Below, one piece after another: positions 17,707 through 24,922 of a stretch of 48,459 nt of DNA (positions are counted from its first letter, which is position 1; each line of letters begins with the position of its first letter). The DNA is taken from assembly GCA_900553185.1 (NCBI GenBank), contig USCT01000014.1, forward strand, positions 1 through 48,459. The letters are read 5' to 3'. Origin of the DNA: an uncultured Bacteroides sp. (lineage in GTDB: Bacteria; Bacteroidota; Bacteroidia; Bacteroidales; Bacteroidaceae). The translations under genes and the position numbers were made by a program. A model generated the notes under the pieces. That model worked only from the letters and a program-made list of their open reading frames with translations. It searched no databases and was not told the origin of the DNA.

Positions 17707-18576
17707 ATGACTACAATGAAAAAACTATTCTTTGGATGCTGTTTGCTGATGCTGATGGTAGCCTGTGAAGGAGGAAAGAAGAAAATTGACCCCTTCGAGA
17801 CGTTAACTGGACAAATTGATTCGTTGAAGGTGCATACCGACTCGGTACATGCTGATACGGCACTGGTGGTGGAAGATGTGATTCCACCGTCTGCCGACGA
17901 GAGCTTTGCCGATTTCTTCTACAATTTCGCTTCCGATGAAAAATTTCAGCTTTCCCGCATTGTTTTTCCTGTTTCTACCTACAAGGGCGACAAGATTGTA
18001 AGAGTCCCCAAGGAAGAGTGGCAGCATGATTACCTGTTCAGCCGCGATCCGGCCTATACCGTCTTGTTCGACCGGGAGGAAGACATGGAAATGGAGAAAG
18101 ACACCAGTATGCGGAGCGTGCAGGTAGACATCATAAACCTGGTAAGGAGCCAGATAAAGCGCTATTATTTCCAGCGGAAGAAACAATCGTGGTTTCTCGA
18201 GGCGATCAATCTGCAACGCCTGGTTCACGAAACGGACGGAGAGGAAGATTTTATGCAGTTCTATGAAAAGTTTTCGTCCGATTCGGTTTTCCAGGCCGAA
18301 CGTCTGGCCGATCCGCTGGGGTTTGTGACCGCCGATCCGGACGATGAGTTCCAGATTCTCGAAACCACCCTGGAGCCCGGACAATGGTTCGCTTTCCGTC
18401 CGCCGATGATGGCCGGAAAACTGACCAATGTGCATTACGGACAGAAGGAGGACCTGCATTCGGATTCGAAGATTGTCGAGTTCAAGGGATTCGGCAACGG
18501 GTTCAGCAATACCCTGTATTTCGAACGCCGGGGCGGTATCTGGAAATTGATACAATTTGAAGATTTGAGCGACTGA
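17707..18576 (+). CDS. Lipoprotein, DUF4348-like
   Basis: 289 residues. The signal MKKLFFGCCLLMLMVAC is a clear lipobox, so the mature protein is lipid-anchored; ATG at 17716 gives the tighter lipoprotein signal and may be the true start. The mature part begins with a Lys-rich and Asp/Ser-rich linker. The domain after residue 60 (SFADFFYNFASDEKFQLSRI, later MQFYEKFSSDSVFQ and FGNGFSNTLYFERRGGIWKL) has the look of the NTF2-like DUF4348 family of Bacteroides; no activity is known. It is first in an operon with murB (14-base gap) and a metallohydrolase. Confidence 0.8.
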   Translation: MTTMKKLFFGCCLLMLMVACEGGKKKIDPFETLTGQIDSLKVHTDSVHADTALVVEDVIPPSADESFADFFYNFASDEKFQLSRIVFPVSTYKGDKIVRVPKEEWQHDYLFSRDPAYTVLFDREEDMEMEKDTSMRSVQVDIINLVRSQIKRYYFQRKKQSWFLEAINLQRLVHETDGEEDFMQFYEKFSSDSVFQAERLADPLGFVTADPDDEFQILETTLEPGQWFAFRPPMMAGKLTNVHYGQKEDLHSDSKIVEFKGFGNGFSNTLYFERRGGIWKLIQFEDLSD

Positions 18577-18590
18577 TTATTTTTTAGGAC

Positions 18591-19604
18591 ATGAAGACAT
18601 ACACCCATTACTCCCTGCTGGCGCACAATACATTCGGAATGGATGTGGAGGCCGCCCGCTTTGCCGAATACGATTCGGAACAGGAACTGTGCGATTTCCT
18701 GAAGGCTGAAAAAGGCAAGCTGTCTCCCTTCCTGCACATCGGGGCCGGAAGTAACCTGCTTTTCAAGGGCGATTACGAGGGATGGATACTGCATTCACGC
18801 ATACGTGGCTACCAGATTGTTTCCGAAACCGGCGAGGCGGTCGAAATCCGCGTGGGAGCCGGCGAGGTATGGGATGACTTTGTGGCTTATACGGTGGCTC
18901 ACGGATGGTACGGAGCCGAAAACCTGTCGCTCATTCCGGGCGAAGTGGGCGCCTCGGCCGTACAGAACATCGGCGCCTACGGCGTGGAGGTGAAAGACCT
19001 GATCGTTTCGGTAGAAACCGTCGAGGCGGCTACGGGCGAGAAACGCCGGTTCGACGTGGAAGAATGCCGCTATGCCTATCGTTCCAGCATTTTCAAGCAG
19101 GAACTGAAAGGGAAATACATCGTGACGTACGTCACTTACCGGTTGAGCAAGAAGCCGGTGTTTCACCTGGAATACGGGAATATACGGGCCGAAATGGAGC
19201 GCGGGCAATGTCCGCTTACCCTCGGGGCGGTCAGACAGGTCGTGATCCGTATCCGCAGGTCGAAGCTTCCCGATCCGGCTGAGCTGGGAAACGCCGGAAG
19301 CTTCTTCATGAATCCCGTCGTACCGCGTTCGAAATACGAGGAGCTGGTGTCCCGTTATCCCGATATGCCGTCGTACAAGGTCGACGAAGATCACGTGAAA
19401 ATCCCGGCAGGATGGATGATCGACCGTTGCGGATGGAAAGGCAAGGCGCTGGGACGCGCGGCCGTACACGACAGGCAGGCGCTGGTGCTGGTCAACCTGG
19501 GCGGAGCCACGGGCGCGGAAGTCATGCGCCTGGCCGGAGAGGTGGTCCGTTCCGTACATGAGAAGTTCGGTATCGACATTCATCCCGAAGTGAACTACAT
19601 CTGA
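18591..19604 (+). CDS. murB: UDP-N-acetylenolpyruvoylglucosamine reductase MurB
   Basis: 337 residues, the FAD enzyme that reduces UDP-GlcNAc-enolpyruvate to UDP-MurNAc with NADPH, the second committed step of peptidoglycan synthesis. FAD-binding motifs GAGSNLL (51-57) and LSLIPGEVGASAVQNIGAYG (112-131) are present, with the catalytic Ser in GNAGSFFMNP and the C-terminal Glu in IHPEVNYI. The Tyr-containing insertion and length fit type I (E. coli-like) MurB. Second gene of its operon, followed after 15 bases by the metallohydrolase. Confidence 0.97.
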   Translation: MKTYTHYSLLAHNTFGMDVEAARFAEYDSEQELCDFLKAEKGKLSPFLHIGAGSNLLFKGDYEGWILHSRIRGYQIVSETGEAVEIRVGAGEVWDDFVAYTVAHGWYGAENLSLIPGEVGASAVQNIGAYGVEVKDLIVSVETVEAATGEKRRFDVEECRYAYRSSIFKQELKGKYIVTYVTYRLSKKPVFHLEYGNIRAEMERGQCPLTLGAVRQVVIRIRRSKLPDPAELGNAGSFFMNPVVPRSKYEELVSRYPDMPSYKVDEDHVKIPAGWMIDRCGWKGKALGRAAVHDRQALVLVNLGGATGAEVMRLAGEVVRSVHEKFGIDIHPEVNYI

Positions 19605-19619
19605 TAAACAAGACTCATC

Positions 19620-20396
19620 ATGAAAATTACGATCTTAGGTAGCGGAACCTCTACCGGAGTTCCTCAGATAGGATGTACGTGTGCCGTGTGTACCAGTACC
19701 GATCCGCGTGACAACCGCCTGCGCTGCTCGGGCCTGGTGGAAGTGGACGGCGTGCGGATCCTCATCGATTGCGGTCCCGATTTCCGCGAGCAGATGCTTC
19801 GTCTGAACGATTTCAAGCCCATCGACGGTGTGCTGATCACCCACGAGCATTACGACCATGTGGGCGGGCTGGACGACCTGCGTCCGTATTGCCGGTTCCG
19901 CGATGTTCCGGTGTATGCCGAAGCCTATACCGCCGAGCGCCTGCGTACCCGTATTCCCTATTGTTTTACCGAACATCTTTATCCGGGTGTCCCTCATATC
20001 CCGTTGGAAATCGTTCAGGAGGGGGTGCCGTTCACGGTGAGCGGCCTGGGCGGAAATACCGTAGAGGTACGTCCTTTCCGGGTGATGCACGGCAAGCTGC
20101 CCATTCTGGGGTACCGCATCGGCCGGATGGCGTGGATTACCGACATGCTTACCATGCCCGACTCGTCATACGATGTGCTGAAGGACCTGGACTGCCTGGT
20201 GATGAATGCCCTGCGCATCGAACCGCACTGGACCCATCAGAGCCTTTCCGAAGCCCTGGAGCAGGCGGCACGCATCGGCGCGCGTCAGACCTGGTTCATC
20301 CATGCCAGCCATCAGATAGGGCTTCACGCCGAAGTGGACGCTTCGTTGCCCGAAGGCATCCGTCTGGCCTACGACGGTCTGCAACTCACGCTCTAA
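19620..20396 (+). CDS. PhnP-like metallo-beta-lactamase fold hydrolase
   Basis: 258 residues, cytoplasmic. It begins with the PhnP-type opening MKITILGSGTSTGVPQIGC followed by paired Cys (CTCAVC), has the metal motif THEHYDH (H75, H77, D79, H80), a later HGKLPILGYRIG and ITDM with metal-ligand Asp, and FIHASHQIGLH near the end. Relatives are phosphodiesterases (PhnP acts on cyclic ribose phosphate) or tRNase Z-like enzymes; no phn genes are nearby, so the substrate is open. Last gene of the lipoprotein-murB operon and convergent with nth. Confidence 0.88.
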   Translation: MKITILGSGTSTGVPQIGCTCAVCTSTDPRDNRLRCSGLVEVDGVRILIDCGPDFREQMLRLNDFKPIDGVLITHEHYDHVGGLDDLRPYCRFRDVPVYAEAYTAERLRTRIPYCFTEHLYPGVPHIPLEIVQEGVPFTVSGLGGNTVEVRPFRVMHGKLPILGYRIGRMAWITDMLTMPDSSYDVLKDLDCLVMNALRIEPHWTHQSLSEALEQAARIGARQTWFIHASHQIGLHAEVDASLPEGIRLAYDGLQLTL

Positions 20397-20463
20397 CGCC
20401 CGTAGGCCGTCATTTCAGAGACCCTTCCCCTGTCATTTCAGGGCACTGGAGGCACTACTGGCT

Positions 20464-21114
20464 TTATTTCCCTGCCGTAGCCTTCAGCGATTCCTTGCAG
20501 AGCCCGTTCAGTCCGCATTGCTCGCATTTCGGCTTGCGGGCCACACATACGTAGCGTCCGTGCAGGATGAGCCAGTGGTGGGCCGTAGGCACAATCTCCC
20601 GGGGAATGTATTTCATCAGGTATTTTTCGGTAGCCAGCGGCGTGGTGCAGCTCATCGGTACCAGTCCGATGCGGTGGCTCACGCGGAACACGTGCGTATC
20701 TACCGCCATGGCCGCCTTGTTGAACACCACGCTCTGTATCACGTTGGCGGTCTTCCGTCCCACGCCGGGCAGCTTCACCAGCTCTTCCAGCGTATCGGGC
20801 ACTTCGCCGTTGAAATCCTTTACCAGCATCTGCGCCATGCCCACCAGGTGCCTGGCCTTGTTGTTCGGGTAGCTCACGCTACGGATGTATTCGAATACCA
20901 CTTCGGGTGTGGTGGCGGCCAGGGCTTCGGGGGTAGGGAAGTCGCGGAACAGGGGTGGTGTGATCTGGTTCACGCGCTTGTCGGTACACTGGGCGCTCAG
21001 GATGACGGCTATCAGCAGCTCGAAGGGGTTGTTGTAGTGCAGTTCGGTTTCGGCCACCGGCATGGTGCGCTGGAAGTAGTCGATTACCCGGTTATACAGT
21101 TCTTGTTTTCTCAT
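20464..21114 (-). CDS. nth: Endonuclease III (DNA glycosylase/AP lyase)
   Basis: 216 residues. A base excision repair enzyme that removes oxidised pyrimidines. The helix-hairpin-helix LPGVGRKTA (115-123) contains catalytic K121, the catalytic Asp is D139 in AMAVDTHVFRV, and the [4Fe-4S] ligands are C190, C197, C200 and C206 (C-x6-C-x2-C-x5-C). All key residues are intact. It follows corA on the same strand with a 52-base gap, so they are probably co-transcribed from the corA promoter. Confidence 0.97.
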   Translation of the reverse strand: MRKQELYNRVIDYFQRTMPVAETELHYNNPFELLIAVILSAQCTDKRVNQITPPLFRDFPTPEALAATTPEVVFEYIRSVSYPNNKARHLVGMAQMLVKDFNGEVPDTLEELVKLPGVGRKTANVIQSVVFNKAAMAVDTHVFRVSHRIGLVPMSCTTPLATEKYLMKYIPREIVPTAHHWLILHGRYVCVARKPKCEQCGLNGLCKESLKATAGK

Positions 21115-21166
21115 GAGTCGTTTCCGTTTTTGTTAATGCCCTCTTCCGCGGGGGCTGTTACAGAGT

Positions 21167-22207
21167 TTAATACCATTTCTTGTGCTTGAAGTAATAGTAG
21201 ATTCCTACGGCCAGCACAATCATCAGGACCCAGGCGCAGAGGTAGCCGTACTTCCAGTTCAGTTCGGGCATGTTTCCGAAGTTCATTCCCCAGATACCGG
21301 CCAGGAAGGTCAGCGGAATGAAGATGGTAGACACCACGGTGAGCTGCTTCATGATGCTGTTCATGCGCTGGTCGTTGCTGGAGATGTAGAGGTCTATCAG
21401 GGCCCCCACCATGTCGCGGCATCCTTCCAGCGTCTGCAGGGCGAATTGCAGGTGGTCGTTCACGTCGTTGAAGAACGGGCGGTTGACTTTGTGCAGGAGC
21501 TGGTTCTCCGTGTGGAACAGCTTGTTGATCTGTTCCTTGAGGGGCAGGATGCATTTCTTGATGAGGCGGTAGTTGCGCCGGTACGTCTGTATCTCGTCGA
21601 TACCCGGGTCTTCGTACGAGTCGGATGAGAGAAAGCGTTCCTCCAGGTCGTCCAGTTCGTCTTCCATCGTGCTCAGGATAGACATGAAACTCGCCATGAC
21701 ACTGTTCATGATGACGCTGAGCAGGTAGTCGGATTGCCGGTTCCTGATTTTCAGCACGTTCTTCTCGATGGCCGAATGAATTTCGTTAAAAAAGTCGGTT
21801 TCCTGTTCGGTAAAGGTAATCAGGAAGTTTTCTCCCTGCACGATTCCCAGGTGCTGGGGGCTGTATTCTCCGTCCTTGTTCCTGAACAGCAGCTTGATGA
21901 TGATCACGTTGTAATTGTCGTGTTCCTCAATCTTGGTGAGGTGGTTGGCATTCAGGATGTCCTGTGTGGTCAGGAAGTCGATGTTGAAGTGTTCGCACAC
22001 TTGCTTTACGATGGCTGTATTCTGAAGCCCGTGTACCTGAATCCAGTTGATGCAGTCGCTTTTCAGCGATTGTCCCAGTATCTCGATCGTGTCTGCCTTG
22101 ACTTTCTCCACGATGGCTGCGTTGTAGCTGCACAGGTGCAGGTGGGTAGGAGTCTGGCTGTCGCCGTTGTATTTTAACTGTTCGCTCAGAAGGTTGTTTT
22201 GTGTCAT
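21167..22207 (-). CDS. corA: CorA-type magnesium/cobalt transporter
   Basis: 346 residues. A large N-terminal cytoplasmic domain with long charged helices (for example MEDELDDLEERFLSSD) is followed by two C-terminal membrane segments: TVVSTIFIPLTFLAGIWGMNFG, carrying the signature GMN at the pore mouth, and LCAWVLMIVLAVGIYYYF. It ends in a basic KHKKWY tail, as CorA proteins do. It forms a pentameric channel for Mg2+ (and Co2+/Ni2+). Transcription starts at a strong promoter 150 bases upstream, leaving a roughly 140-base leader in which I cannot identify a known Mg2+ riboswitch. Confidence 0.93.
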   Translation of the reverse strand: MTQNNLLSEQLKYNGDSQTPTHLHLCSYNAAIVEKVKADTIEILGQSLKSDCINWIQVHGLQNTAIVKQVCEHFNIDFLTTQDILNANHLTKIEEHDNYNVIIIKLLFRNKDGEYSPQHLGIVQGENFLITFTEQETDFFNEIHSAIEKNVLKIRNRQSDYLLSVIMNSVMASFMSILSTMEDELDDLEERFLSSDSYEDPGIDEIQTYRRNYRLIKKCILPLKEQINKLFHTENQLLHKVNRPFFNDVNDHLQFALQTLEGCRDMVGALIDLYISSNDQRMNSIMKQLTVVSTIFIPLTFLAGIWGMNFGNMPELNWKYGYLCAWVLMIVLAVGIYYYFKHKKWY

Positions 22208-22355
22208 GGCATTCTTGTTATCTTATCGCGTTGCAACATCGGTATGATTGTTCGGATAACGGACAAACACCGGCCGGGGTTTTGTTTGTGCGGTTATCGT
22301 TTTTTTTAAATCTGACGCGGATTTTTTTAAACTTCTTCCCAGAAATCTTGTACCG

Positions 22356-22389
22356 CAAATATAGTTTTATTTTTTCAGTTCACCAAAAA
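22356..22389 (-). promoter_or_regulatory. corA-nth promoter
   Basis: On the minus strand TTTTTG (22389-22384), 20-base spacer, TATATTTG (22363-22356): a full consensus match. It implies a 5' leader of about 140 bases. Confidence 0.8.
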
Positions 22390-22517
22390 TCAGGGGCCGT
22401 CAAGGTGTGAAAATCTGTTAACGGATGAAACTTTTTTTGAGTACTCATTTTTCTGCATCTGTCCGTTTCCATGGCCGCTACGGTTATGCCTGAGGGGTAT
22501 CCGATGGAGGTGTTTTC

Positions 22518-22557
22518 GCGTTACAGCGTTACAGCGTTACAGTGTTACAGCGTTACA
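22518..22557 (+). repeat. Five tandem GCGTTACA octamers
   Basis: Five direct copies of an 8-bp unit (the fourth is GTGTTACA) with no spacers. The same unit recurs in inverted orientation at 22712-22735 and 22825-22845. Confidence 0.9.
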
Positions 22558-22625
22558 ATGGATGAAATCGAAATGACATGCCTTGGGATTGTCTGTCTGT
22601 TGTTTTAAATTATAAGTATAAATTT

Positions 22626-22663
22626 TATATTATATATATAAATATATTTATATATATAATATA
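22626..22663. repeat. 38-bp perfect AT-only palindrome
   Basis: Perfect inverted repeat with 19-bp arms centred at 22644/22645, made only of A and T, within a longer AT stretch (about 22602-22678). It lies between the two opposed octamer arrays and could melt or extrude a cruciform easily. Confidence 0.85.
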
Positions 22664-22711
22664 GATATATATATAATGCTTTTCGGGGAGTGAAAAGCTC
22701 TATTTGTTAAT

Positions 22712-22735
22712 TGTAACGCTGTAACGCTGTAACGC
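22712..22735 (-). repeat. Three tandem octamers in inverted orientation
   Basis: TGTAACGC three times, the reverse complement of the unit at 22518-22557. The two arrays flank the AT palindrome nearly symmetrically. Confidence 0.9.
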
Positions 22736-22824
22736 AAGGATGATCCGTGTGTTTGTTTATTTGTTGTATCTTATTGAAAATGAGTATGTTGTATAAGGTA
22801 TGTCCGTTGAGTTCGGGATAAACG

Positions 22825-22845
22825 CGTTACACTAGGTGTGTAACG
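22825..22845. repeat. Octamer-related hairpin
   Basis: CGTTACAC (22825-22832) and GTGTAACG (22838-22845) with a five-base loop: a pair of the same octamer motif in inverted orientation, 90 bases beyond the second array. Confidence 0.75.
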
Positions 22846-22968
22846 TAGAAATGTATCAGCCATACGGGTTATCCATAGGAACAGGAATTTTCGCTTATGA
22901 ACCATCGTGTTAGGCTTTCGTCCGGGCCGATTTTTACCTGAGGATTCCGTGTGTCGGGAGGTGATTTC

Positions 22969-22984
22969 CCCTGCTTTTTTAACA
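22969..22984 (+). repeat. Dispersed repeat CCCTGCTTTTTTAACA, copy 1
   Basis: The exact 16-mer, preceded by CGGGAGGTGATTTC. The preceding 70 or so bases resemble those in front of copy 4 (GAACCAT, GCTTTCG, GAGG-TTCCG, GGGAGGTG), so the repeated unit is longer than the 16-mer. Confidence 0.8.
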
Positions 22985-23045
22985 ATTTGTGGCAGGATTT
23001 TTGGGGTATAAGTCTTGCAGGCGCTTTTCCTTGTCCGGAATAGAA

Positions 23046-23064
23046 TGTTAAAAAAAACAGGGTA
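23046..23064 (-). repeat. Dispersed repeat, inverted degenerate copy 2
   Basis: Reads TACCCTG, a T run, then TTAACA on the minus strand: the same repeat with a longer T tract, in opposite orientation to copy 1 and 60 bases away, so the pair can form a hairpin. Confidence 0.6.
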
Positions 23065-23208
23065 TTTCGTCAGTTTATGATGTTTTCTGTTGTTTTGCTT
23101 CCTTGTTTTTCGTGAATGTTTTTCTTGTGTTTCATGTTGTTGTGTATCTGATTGGGGTGGCTTTTTCCCTTCAGAGGGTGGAATTTCTGTCCTGTATGGT
23201 TGAGTTTA

Positions 23209-23224
23209 CCCTGCTTTTTTAACA
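23209..23224 (+). repeat. Dispersed repeat CCCTGCTTTTTTAACA, copy 3
   Basis: The exact 16-mer preceded by GTTTA, as in copy 4. It lies 180 bases upstream of the DUF3791-DUF3990 cassette. Confidence 0.8.
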
Positions 23225-23332
23225 GTCGGGGAGATCCAGATCGTCTATCCATCGGTTCCTTATGTTCTGAAATCCGACTACGGATTTCCCATGGATTGGG
23301 CTGGGGAAAGTGAAAAAATCCGTGATAAAAGG

Positions 23333-23362
23333 TTTGCATTCTATCGATAAGTTTTATATTTG
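23333..23362 (+). promoter_or_regulatory. Promoter of the DUF3791-DUF3990 cassette
   Basis: TTTG (23333-23336), 18-base spacer, TATATTTG (23355-23362). It places transcription start near 23369 and fixes the first gene's start at ATG 23391. Confidence 0.7.
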
Positions 23363-23390
23363 CATCTACCGTAAACCAATATGTAAGTCT

Positions 23391-23606
23391 ATGAATTTTG
23401 AGCAATTGTGTTTTACCACATTCTGTGTCGGTAGCTTGGCCGACACGCTGAAGATGAGTGCGAGTAAAGTGTATACCTTGTTGCGCTCGTCGGGCATTCT
23501 TACCGAATATCTGCTTCCGGGCTACGATGTGTTGCATACGTTCAGTAAAGAATATATTGTAGACGATCTGATTTCGTATATGAAGGAGAAAGGAGTGTTG
23601 GAATGA
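23391..23606 (+). CDS. Small DUF3791 protein (first of two)
   Basis: 71 residues, all-helical look, no signal. MNFEQLCFTTFCVGSLADTL, KMSASKVYTLLRSSGILTEYL and HTFSKEYIVDDLISYMKEKG match the DUF3791 family, small proteins commonly encoded beside DUF3990 proteins. It resembles a helix-turn-helix or adaptor but no function is proven. Its paralogue lies two genes on (24090-24314): SLADTLKMS against LFADRLQIP, and SKEYIVDDLI against SDEYLADELL. An in-frame extension back to 23310 is excluded by the promoter. The stop overlaps the next gene's start as ATGA, so the two are translationally coupled. Inference: an antitoxin or partner of the DUF3990 protein. Confidence 0.8.
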   Translation: MNFEQLCFTTFCVGSLADTLKMSASKVYTLLRSSGILTEYLLPGYDVLHTFSKEYIVDDLISYMKEKGVLE

Positions 23607-24103
23607 GGTTGTATCATGCTTCGGATATCGTGATTGAAAGTCCCGATGTTTATCACTCACGGGAGCATTTGGATTTTGGCAAAGGTTTTTACTTGACATC
23701 CCTGCGTAGTCAGGCTGAAAAATATGCTCAACGTTTTTTATTGCGTGGCAGACGGGCTTTTGTCAATGAATATCTGCTGGACGAGGACTTGTCCGGCTAT
23801 GTGGTAAAAGTGTTCAAGGCTTATGACGAGGAATGGCTGGACTATGTGGGAAAATGCCGGAAGGGATTCGACGAAGCGGTGTATGACGTTGTAGAGGGCG
23901 GTATAGCCAATGACAAAGTCTTCAATACGATAGACTTGTATTTTTCGGGGGCGATGAGCAAGGAGGATGCGCTTGGCAGACTGGCTTTCGAGCATCCCAA
24001 CCATCAGTTGTGTATATTGAATCAGGAGGTACTTTCGCGTCACTTGCGTTTTGTAGGTGCGGAAGAAATGAAACCGGAAGGAGGTGGATATGTTGGCCGA
24101 TAA
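23603..24103 (+). CDS. DUF3990 protein, ADP-ribosyltransferase-like fold
   Basis: 166 residues, cytoplasmic. It opens with RLYHASDIVIESP and DFGKGFYLT (24-32), followed by SQAEKYA (36-42), the pattern of DUF3990 and of ADP-ribosyltransferase-like toxins, where the His/Arg near the start and the GFY-T loop hold NAD. YDVVEGGIANDKVFNTIDLY (94-113) is the family's most conserved stretch, and HPNHQLCILNQEVL (131-144) is near the C-terminus. Family membership is recognition; activity and target are unknown. It is sandwiched between two DUF3791 genes, overlapping the first by 4 bases and the second by 14. Inference: the effector of a small toxin-antitoxin-like or defence module. Confidence 0.8.
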   Translation: MRLYHASDIVIESPDVYHSREHLDFGKGFYLTSLRSQAEKYAQRFLLRGRRAFVNEYLLDEDLSGYVVKVFKAYDEEWLDYVGKCRKGFDEAVYDVVEGGIANDKVFNTIDLYFSGAMSKEDALGRLAFEHPNHQLCILNQEVLSRHLRFVGAEEMKPEGGGYVGR

Positions 24104-24314
24104 AATAGTCCTGCAGATGAAGTATGCGCGCATTGTCCGTTTGTTTGCTGACCGGTTGCAGATTCCGTACGAAGACGCGCTTGCTTTCTTTTATGATTCG
24201 GATACTTACAGACTTGTCAGTAATGGTGTAGCGGATATGCATTGTCTTAGTGATGAGTATCTTGCCGATGAATTGCTGATGGAATGGAAGGATTACAGCC
24301 GGTCTACGGATTAG
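24090..24314 (+). CDS. Small DUF3791 protein (second of two)
   Basis: 74 residues, paralogous to the first cassette gene but only distantly similar. I chose ATG at 24090 because a strong ribosome site GGAGGTG (24080-24086) lies five bases before it; the in-frame GTG at 24084 is inside that site. The start overlaps the end of the DUF3990 gene, so translation is coupled. Residues FADRLQIPYEDALAFFYDS and HCLSDEYLADELLMEW fit DUF3791. Two divergent partners around one effector may mean a heteromeric neutralising complex, or that one partner serves another role. Confidence 0.75.
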   Translation: MLADKIVLQMKYARIVRLFADRLQIPYEDALAFFYDSDTYRLVSNGVADMHCLSDEYLADELLMEWKDYSRSTD

Positions 24315-24466
24315 TACAAACAGGCTGAAAGATAATCCTGTATCTACCGATGTCATTCCGATTTCCGAAGAGTCGTTTTTGCTGGTGAATCATGGTTTAT
24401 GCTTTCGGGCGGGTGGAACATGCCCCTGCAAAGGGATGGTTTTTGAGGTTTCCGGGAGGTGGTTTA

Positions 24467-24482
24467 CCCTGCTTTTTTAACA
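24467..24482 (+). repeat. Dispersed repeat CCCTGCTTTTTTAACA, copy 4
   Basis: The exact 16-mer 150 bases after the cassette, preceded by CCGGGAGGTGGTTTA. With copy 3 it brackets the DUF3791-DUF3990-DUF3791 genes in direct orientation. Confidence 0.8.
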
Positions 24483-24922
24483 ATCAGTTGTAGCGTATCG
24501 TCCAGGTAGATTGCATTACTATGCCAGATGGGAGTATACGTCCGAATGGCCGGATTTGTAAAGGTTCTTATTTTCGAAAATTTTTGTGGTAAATGGCTAA
24601 TTTCTTGATTTATTTGCTTATATTTGTCAGACAAAAGAAATCATGAGTTCTTTAACTTATTGAGTTACAAGTTGTATTTTGATTATCCGTTAGAACAAGG
24701 ATTAAGGCAAGATTTTAACATTTCTCCGGGGCCCATTTTCATCACTATTTTGATATTCATTGGAGATTAAGATTCTCTTTAAATTAAAGATTTAGTTTTA
24801 TTTTAGTATTTGATGATCTATCCATTGGAATAAGGAAAAATTACAAGTGCTTTATAGTGTGATATAAATTGTCAGACATTTTTATCATCTATTTAAAATT
24901 TTTCTATTAAAACAATTGGACT
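24483..24922. other. AT-rich stretch before the orphan lipoprotein
   Basis: No gene. A consensus -7 box TATATTTG lies at 24619-24626, 297 bases before the lipoprotein ATG. Three loose copies of a TTTGAT..ATCC.TT.GAA.AAGGA-like segment occur at about 24678, 24749 and 24809, which could be operator sites but are too degenerate to call. Confidence 0.4.

Larger units (their letters stand above)
22390..23332. other. Gene-free accessory stretch
   Basis: Nearly 1 kb without a credible gene; a minus-strand open frame crosses it but has no start context or family features. It holds the octamer arrays, the AT palindrome, a single DnaA-box-like TTATCCATA at 22869-22877, and three copies of the dispersed 16-bp repeat. 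Confidence 0.7.

Noticed and set aside
20397..20463. Strong terminator between the metallohydrolase and nth genes
   Set aside because: Only a five-base CCCTG/CAGGG stem without a T-run; too weak to call.
22518..22735. CRISPR array
   Set aside because: The units are 8 bp, contiguous and without spacers, and no cas gene is present.
23070..23699. Minus-strand open frame across the DUF3791 promoter region
   Set aside because: It runs through repeats and two genes on the other strand, has many basic and Gln/His residues of no family, and no ribosome site.
24678..24840. Operator repeats upstream of the orphan lipoprotein
   Set aside because: Three loosely similar segments at uneven spacing in AT-rich DNA; not distinguishable from chance by eye.
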